The translations under genes were made by a program, and so were the position numbers. The notes under the pieces were generated by a model. It did not search any database and had not been told where the DNA came from. It saw only the letters and a list, made by a program, of their open reading frames with translations. This document shows, piece by piece, positions 61,628 to 64,000 of a stretch of DNA of 64,000 nucleotides (positions are counted from its first letter, which is position 1; each line of letters opens with the position of its first letter). The stretch spans positions 62,001 through 126,000 of the forward strand of contig CAZUTO010000003.1 in NCBI GenBank assembly GCA_964623085.1, given 5' to 3'. Source of the stretch: CAZUTO01 sp964623085 (GTDB lineage Bacteria; Pseudomonadota; Gammaproteobacteria; Pseudomonadales; GM7GCV1).

Positions 61628-63034
61628 ATGACAGACAATAGAACCAAAGACTCCTCTACTATTTGGGGCGGCAGATTTAAAGAACCCACGGACGCCTTCG
61701 TTGAGCGATTTACCGCGTCAGAGTCCTTCGACCGCCGTCTCTACACTCAGGATATTCGCGGATCGTTAGCTCACGCCCAAATGCTTGCTGAGCAAGGTGT
61801 TTTAAACACCGAAGAACTAGAGGCTATCGAGCAGGGGCTGTCAGAAGTCCAAGAAGATATAGAGGCTGGCAGGTTCAGCTGGTCCACGTCACTCGAAGAC
61901 GTGCACATGAATATTGAAGCGGCGTTAACCGAAAAAATTGGCATTGCAGGAAAGAAGCTCCACACCGGTCGGTCTAGAAATGATCAGGTGGCAACGGATG
62001 TGCGTCTCTGGCTACGCGACGAAATTGACCAAATAGCAACCGAACTAACGCGTTTGCAGGCTGGCTGCATAGAGCTCGCAGAAGTTGAAGCAAACACCAT
62101 CATGCCCGGGTTTACACACTTACAAACGGCTCAACCAGTGACATTTGGCCATCATTTGTTGGCGTGGAATGAAATGCTGGAACGGGACGCATCGAGGCTA
62201 CAGGATTGCCGAGTGCGCTTAAATCAGTCGCCACTTGGTGCTGCCGCGCTTGCTGGCACGACGTACCCCATCGATCGAGAAAAGACAGCCTCTGCCCTAG
62301 GCTTTGATTCACCGACAAGAAACTCATTGGATTCTGTTAGTGATCGTGATTTCGCAATCGAATTCTGTGCCTGTGCAAGCATCTGTTTAATGCACTTATC
62401 ACGAATGAGTGAAGAGCTCGTTCTTTGGGCTTCGGCACAATTCCAGTTTATTACGCTTCCAGATCGTTTTTGCACTGGCTCTAGCATCATGCCGCAAAAG
62501 AAAAACCCTGATGTTCCTGAACTTGTTCGCGGCAAGACTGGCCGCGTATACGGGGATTTAATGAGTCTGCTGACGCTAATGAAGTCGCAACCACTCGCCT
62601 ACAACAAAGATAACCAAGAAGATAAAGAGCCGCTATTCGACGCCGTCGATACGCTCAGGGATTGCCTCCGCGCCTTTGCGGATATGATTCCAGCGATTAA
62701 ACCTAATAGTGAACAGATGCGTGCTGCCGCCATGGCAGGATTTTCAACGGCAACGGACCTAGCAGACTACCTTGTACGCAAAGGCATCGCTTTTAGAGAT
62801 GCGCATGAAATTGTAGGTAATGCTGTAGCGCTTGGCCTAGATCGCGGAAAAGATCTTTCCGAACTGAGCTTGTCAGATCTCCAGCAGTTCTGTTCAGATA
62901 TTACCGAAGACGTGTTTGATGTGTTGACACTGGAAGGCTCTGTCTCAGCCAGAAATCACCTTGGAGGAACCGCTCCAACACAGGTGGTTAGCGCTGCTAA
63001 AGCTGCCAGAGCTCGCCTCAACAGTTCAAGCTGA
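61628..63034 (+). CDS. argH: Argininosuccinate lyase
   Basis: ArgH splits argininosuccinate to arginine and fumarate, the last step of arginine synthesis. The N-terminal WGGRFKEPTDAFVERFTASESFD, HTGRSRNDQVATD and the superfamily signature GSSIMPQKKNPDVPELVRGK are all present. The usual length of 468 residues results from the ATG at 61628; an earlier in-frame ATG at 61583 lies inside a TATAAT box. Divergent from algZ-algR, as in Pseudomonas. Confidence 0.97.
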   Translation: MTDNRTKDSSTIWGGRFKEPTDAFVERFTASESFDRRLYTQDIRGSLAHAQMLAEQGVLNTEELEAIEQGLSEVQEDIEAGRFSWSTSLEDVHMNIEAALTEKIGIAGKKLHTGRSRNDQVATDVRLWLRDEIDQIATELTRLQAGCIELAEVEANTIMPGFTHLQTAQPVTFGHHLLAWNEMLERDASRLQDCRVRLNQSPLGAAALAGTTYPIDREKTASALGFDSPTRNSLDSVSDRDFAIEFCACASICLMHLSRMSEELVLWASAQFQFITLPDRFCTGSSIMPQKKNPDVPELVRGKTGRVYGDLMSLLTLMKSQPLAYNKDNQEDKEPLFDAVDTLRDCLRAFADMIPAIKPNSEQMRAAAMAGFSTATDLADYLVRKGIAFRDAHEIVGNAVALGLDRGKDLSELSLSDLQQFCSDITEDVFDVLTLEGSVSARNHLGGTAPTQVVSAAKAARARLNSSS

Positions 63035-63055
63035 GACTGCTAAGTGGCTAATTGA

Positions 63056-63295
63056 CTATTTGAGATAAGCGAACAGTTCGGTACAGCCACCAACATAATG
63101 ATCACCATGAAGAATTTGTGGCATGGTCTGCACAGGCTGTTTGATTCGCTCGGAGACGTCTTGCTTCGATAGACCTTTATCATAGATATCGATGTATTCG
63201 AATTCGAGACTACTTTTCGTTAGTAACCGCACCGCTCGATGGCAATAGATGCACCCAGGGCGCCCATATACCGTAAATGGTTGCTCTGCGTTCAT
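63056..63295 (-). CDS. Glutaredoxin-like protein
   Basis: A compact 79-residue glutaredoxin with the CxxC active site CIYC (GRPGCIYCHRAVRLL), the TVP-like loop QTMPQI and the GG motif (VGGCTELFAYL) that binds glutathione. The frame runs back to 63364 into the end of cyaY, but the ATG at 63295 starts a normal glutaredoxin N-terminus (MNAEQPFTVYGRPG), so it is chosen. Convergent with argH and downstream of cyaY, probably in one transcript with it. Confidence 0.88.
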   Translation of the reverse strand: MNAEQPFTVYGRPGCIYCHRAVRLLTKSSLEFEYIDIYDKGLSKQDVSERIKQPVQTMPQILHGDHYVGGCTELFAYLK

Positions 63296-63314
63296 TGGTG
63301 GCTTTCGTGGCGTT

Positions 63315-63662
63315 TTACGAAAAAGAGAGAGTAAGTGTTTCGTTGTTCTGCTCCTGAATAACACGTTCTAGTAATTCTGCAAGATTCTCGCCCGAGGCAC
63401 AGACCCAGTCGCTATCCTGCATTCTAAAATGAAAACCGCCGGATCGTGCTGCGACCCAAAGTTCACCCGTCGTCGGTTGCCGACTCAAAATAACCTTAGA
63501 ACCATCTGACTCGCAGGTTATGGTCATTACACCACCGCTAGTTTCATAATCCAAATCAGCGCCAGATTCATCAATCTGATCCTCAATTTGTATATAGATA
63601 TCATCAATCACCTTGTGAAACTCGGATTCTGCCACTCGATACTCCAATGTTGAGTGCGACAA
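63315..63662 (-). CDS. cyaY: Frataxin-like iron donor CyaY
   Basis: CyaY is the bacterial frataxin, an iron-binding regulator of Fe-S cluster assembly. The 115-residue protein has the acidic first helix (ESEFHKVIDDIYIQIEDQI), then the beta sheet with VMTITCESDGSKVILSRQP and GELWVAARSGGFHF, all typical. It is divergent from the lptM-like gene and lysA, an order conserved in Pseudomonas and enterobacteria. Confidence 0.95.
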   Translation of the reverse strand: MSHSTLEYRVAESEFHKVIDDIYIQIEDQIDESGADLDYETSGGVMTITCESDGSKVILSRQPTTGELWVAARSGGFHFRMQDSDWVCASGENLAELLERVIQEQNNETLTLSFS

Positions 63663-63707
63663 GAATAGGTTTATACTCGCGCACCCTGATTCTAAGGAGT
63701 TCTTATC

Positions 63708-63839
63708 ATGCGCGCACTAGCTTTTGCAGCATTTCTGATACTATGCACAATAACCTTGGCTTCATGTGGTCACAAGAGTTCTCTGCAATTGCCAGAGCCT
63801 AAAGAGGCATTGATTGACAATGCTGAACCGGAAGCTTGA
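63708..63839 (+). CDS. lptM: LptM-like small lipoprotein
   Basis: A 43-residue lipoprotein too short for most gene callers: MRALAFAAFLILCTITL is the signal, the lipobox is LASC with the lipidated Cys at residue 20, then a short Pro-, Glu- and Asp-rich tail. Position between cyaY and lysA is that of E. coli yifL (LptM), which helps the LptD-LptE lipopolysaccharide translocon mature. AAGGAG lies six to eight bases before the ATG. Confidence 0.85.
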   Translation: MRALAFAAFLILCTITLASCGHKSSLQLPEPKEALIDNAEPEA

Positions 63840-63863
63840 GATAAGTAAAAAAGAAAAGACCTA

Positions 63864-64000
63864 ATGAGTAATCATTTCGAGGTCCGCAACGGCGAACTGT
63901 TCGCAGAGGACGTTGCGGTCAGAAAAATTGCTGCCGAATTCGGCACTCCAACTTACATATACAGTCGCGCCACGCTGGAGAGACACCTGCGCGCTTGGCA
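63864..64000 (+). CDS. lysA: Diaminopimelate decarboxylase, N-terminal part (cut by window edge)
   Basis: LysA makes lysine from meso-diaminopimelate. Only the first 45 residues are inside the window: HFEVRNGELFAEDVAVRKIA, then the conserved FGTPTYIYSRATLERH. It follows the lptM-like gene after 24 bases, as in Pseudomonas. Confidence 0.93.
   Translation, partial: MSNHFEVRNGELFAEDVAVRKIAAEFGTPTYIYSRATLERHLRAW

Noticed and set aside
63296..63364. Longer glutaredoxin that reads into cyaY (possible fusion)
   Set aside because: The extra 23 residues are basic and unlike glutaredoxins; a normal start exists at 63295.
1..64000. CRISPR arrays, prophage, transposons, tRNA or rRNA genes
   Set aside because: No repeat-spacer pattern, integrase or transposase frames, tRNA-like cloverleaf or rRNA segments were recognised.

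Overview
The window is a stretch of chromosomal backbone from a gammaproteobacterium. Gene content and local gene orders resemble Pseudomonas and the marine Cellvibrionales/Oceanospirillales. Examples are hemC-hemD-hemX-hemY beside algZ-algR, argH, cyaY, an LptM-like lipoprotein and lysA; amtB-glnK near ubiK, comM, rep and cytochrome c5; mreBCD-maf-rng-yhdP; and PA4642-like and DUF3094 proteins. I saw no phage, transposase, integrase, CRISPR array, rRNA or tRNA. Almost every gene can be assigned to a family, so this is mainly vertically inherited core genome. Taxonomy is inferred from gene neighbourhoods only.

Layout. 1-10031 (minus): a type II secretion operon in the order gspE-F-G-H-I-J-K-L-M-N-C-D, running off the left edge inside gspD. 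10369-10893: a phasin with a Lys/Ala-rich tail. 11088-12963: mgtE and darP. 12984-21481 (minus): mreB-mreC-mreD-maf-rng-yhdP (cell shape and envelope). 21674-26760: gatC-gatA-gatB, a PA4642-like gene and a photolyase. 26766-30766 (minus): moxR-DUF58-tgpA. 30833-36916: an AsmA-like protein, a CysZ-like membrane protein, roxA (ribosomal oxygenase), trhO (tRNA hydroxylase), an AI-2E family permease, a DUF3094 protein and comF. 36924-39508: efp-epmA and divergent epmB, that is, elongation factor P and two of its modification enzymes. 39621-44214: a FimX-like degenerate c-di-GMP receptor, serB and a YtjB/AhpA-like protein. 44251-47160 (minus): a nitrogen module of TorF-like porin, glnK, amtB and a second glnK. 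47430-53934: ubiK, comM, rep, cytochrome c5, trxA and rho. 53963-55478: yqiA and an unrecognised protein with two AP2-like repeats. 55513-61454 (minus): algZ-algR and hemC-D-X-Y. 61628-64000: argH, a glutaredoxin, cyaY, an lptM-like lipoprotein and the start of lysA.

How the parts fit. The T2SS operon supplies inner-membrane platform, pseudopilins, ATPase and secretin; no prepilin peptidase is in the window. AlgZ/AlgR and the FimX-like protein are both, in Pseudomonas, regulators of type IV pili and surface behaviour. EF-P/EpmA/EpmB, RoxA and TrhO all modify the translation machinery and lie within about 7 kb. The nitrogen module has the best regulatory evidence: a sigma-54 -24/-12 element lies upstream of the porin, with an NtrC-like dyad about 110 bp before the predicted start, so porin, glnK and amtB probably form one NtrC-dependent operon.

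The least explained items are the AP2-like protein at 54798-55478, two overlapping and mutually exclusive hairpins between the porin and glnK genes, the palindromic promoter region of the phasin gene, and an AsmA-like protein with a duplicated C-terminal segment. I found no clear candidate for a wholly new multi-gene system.
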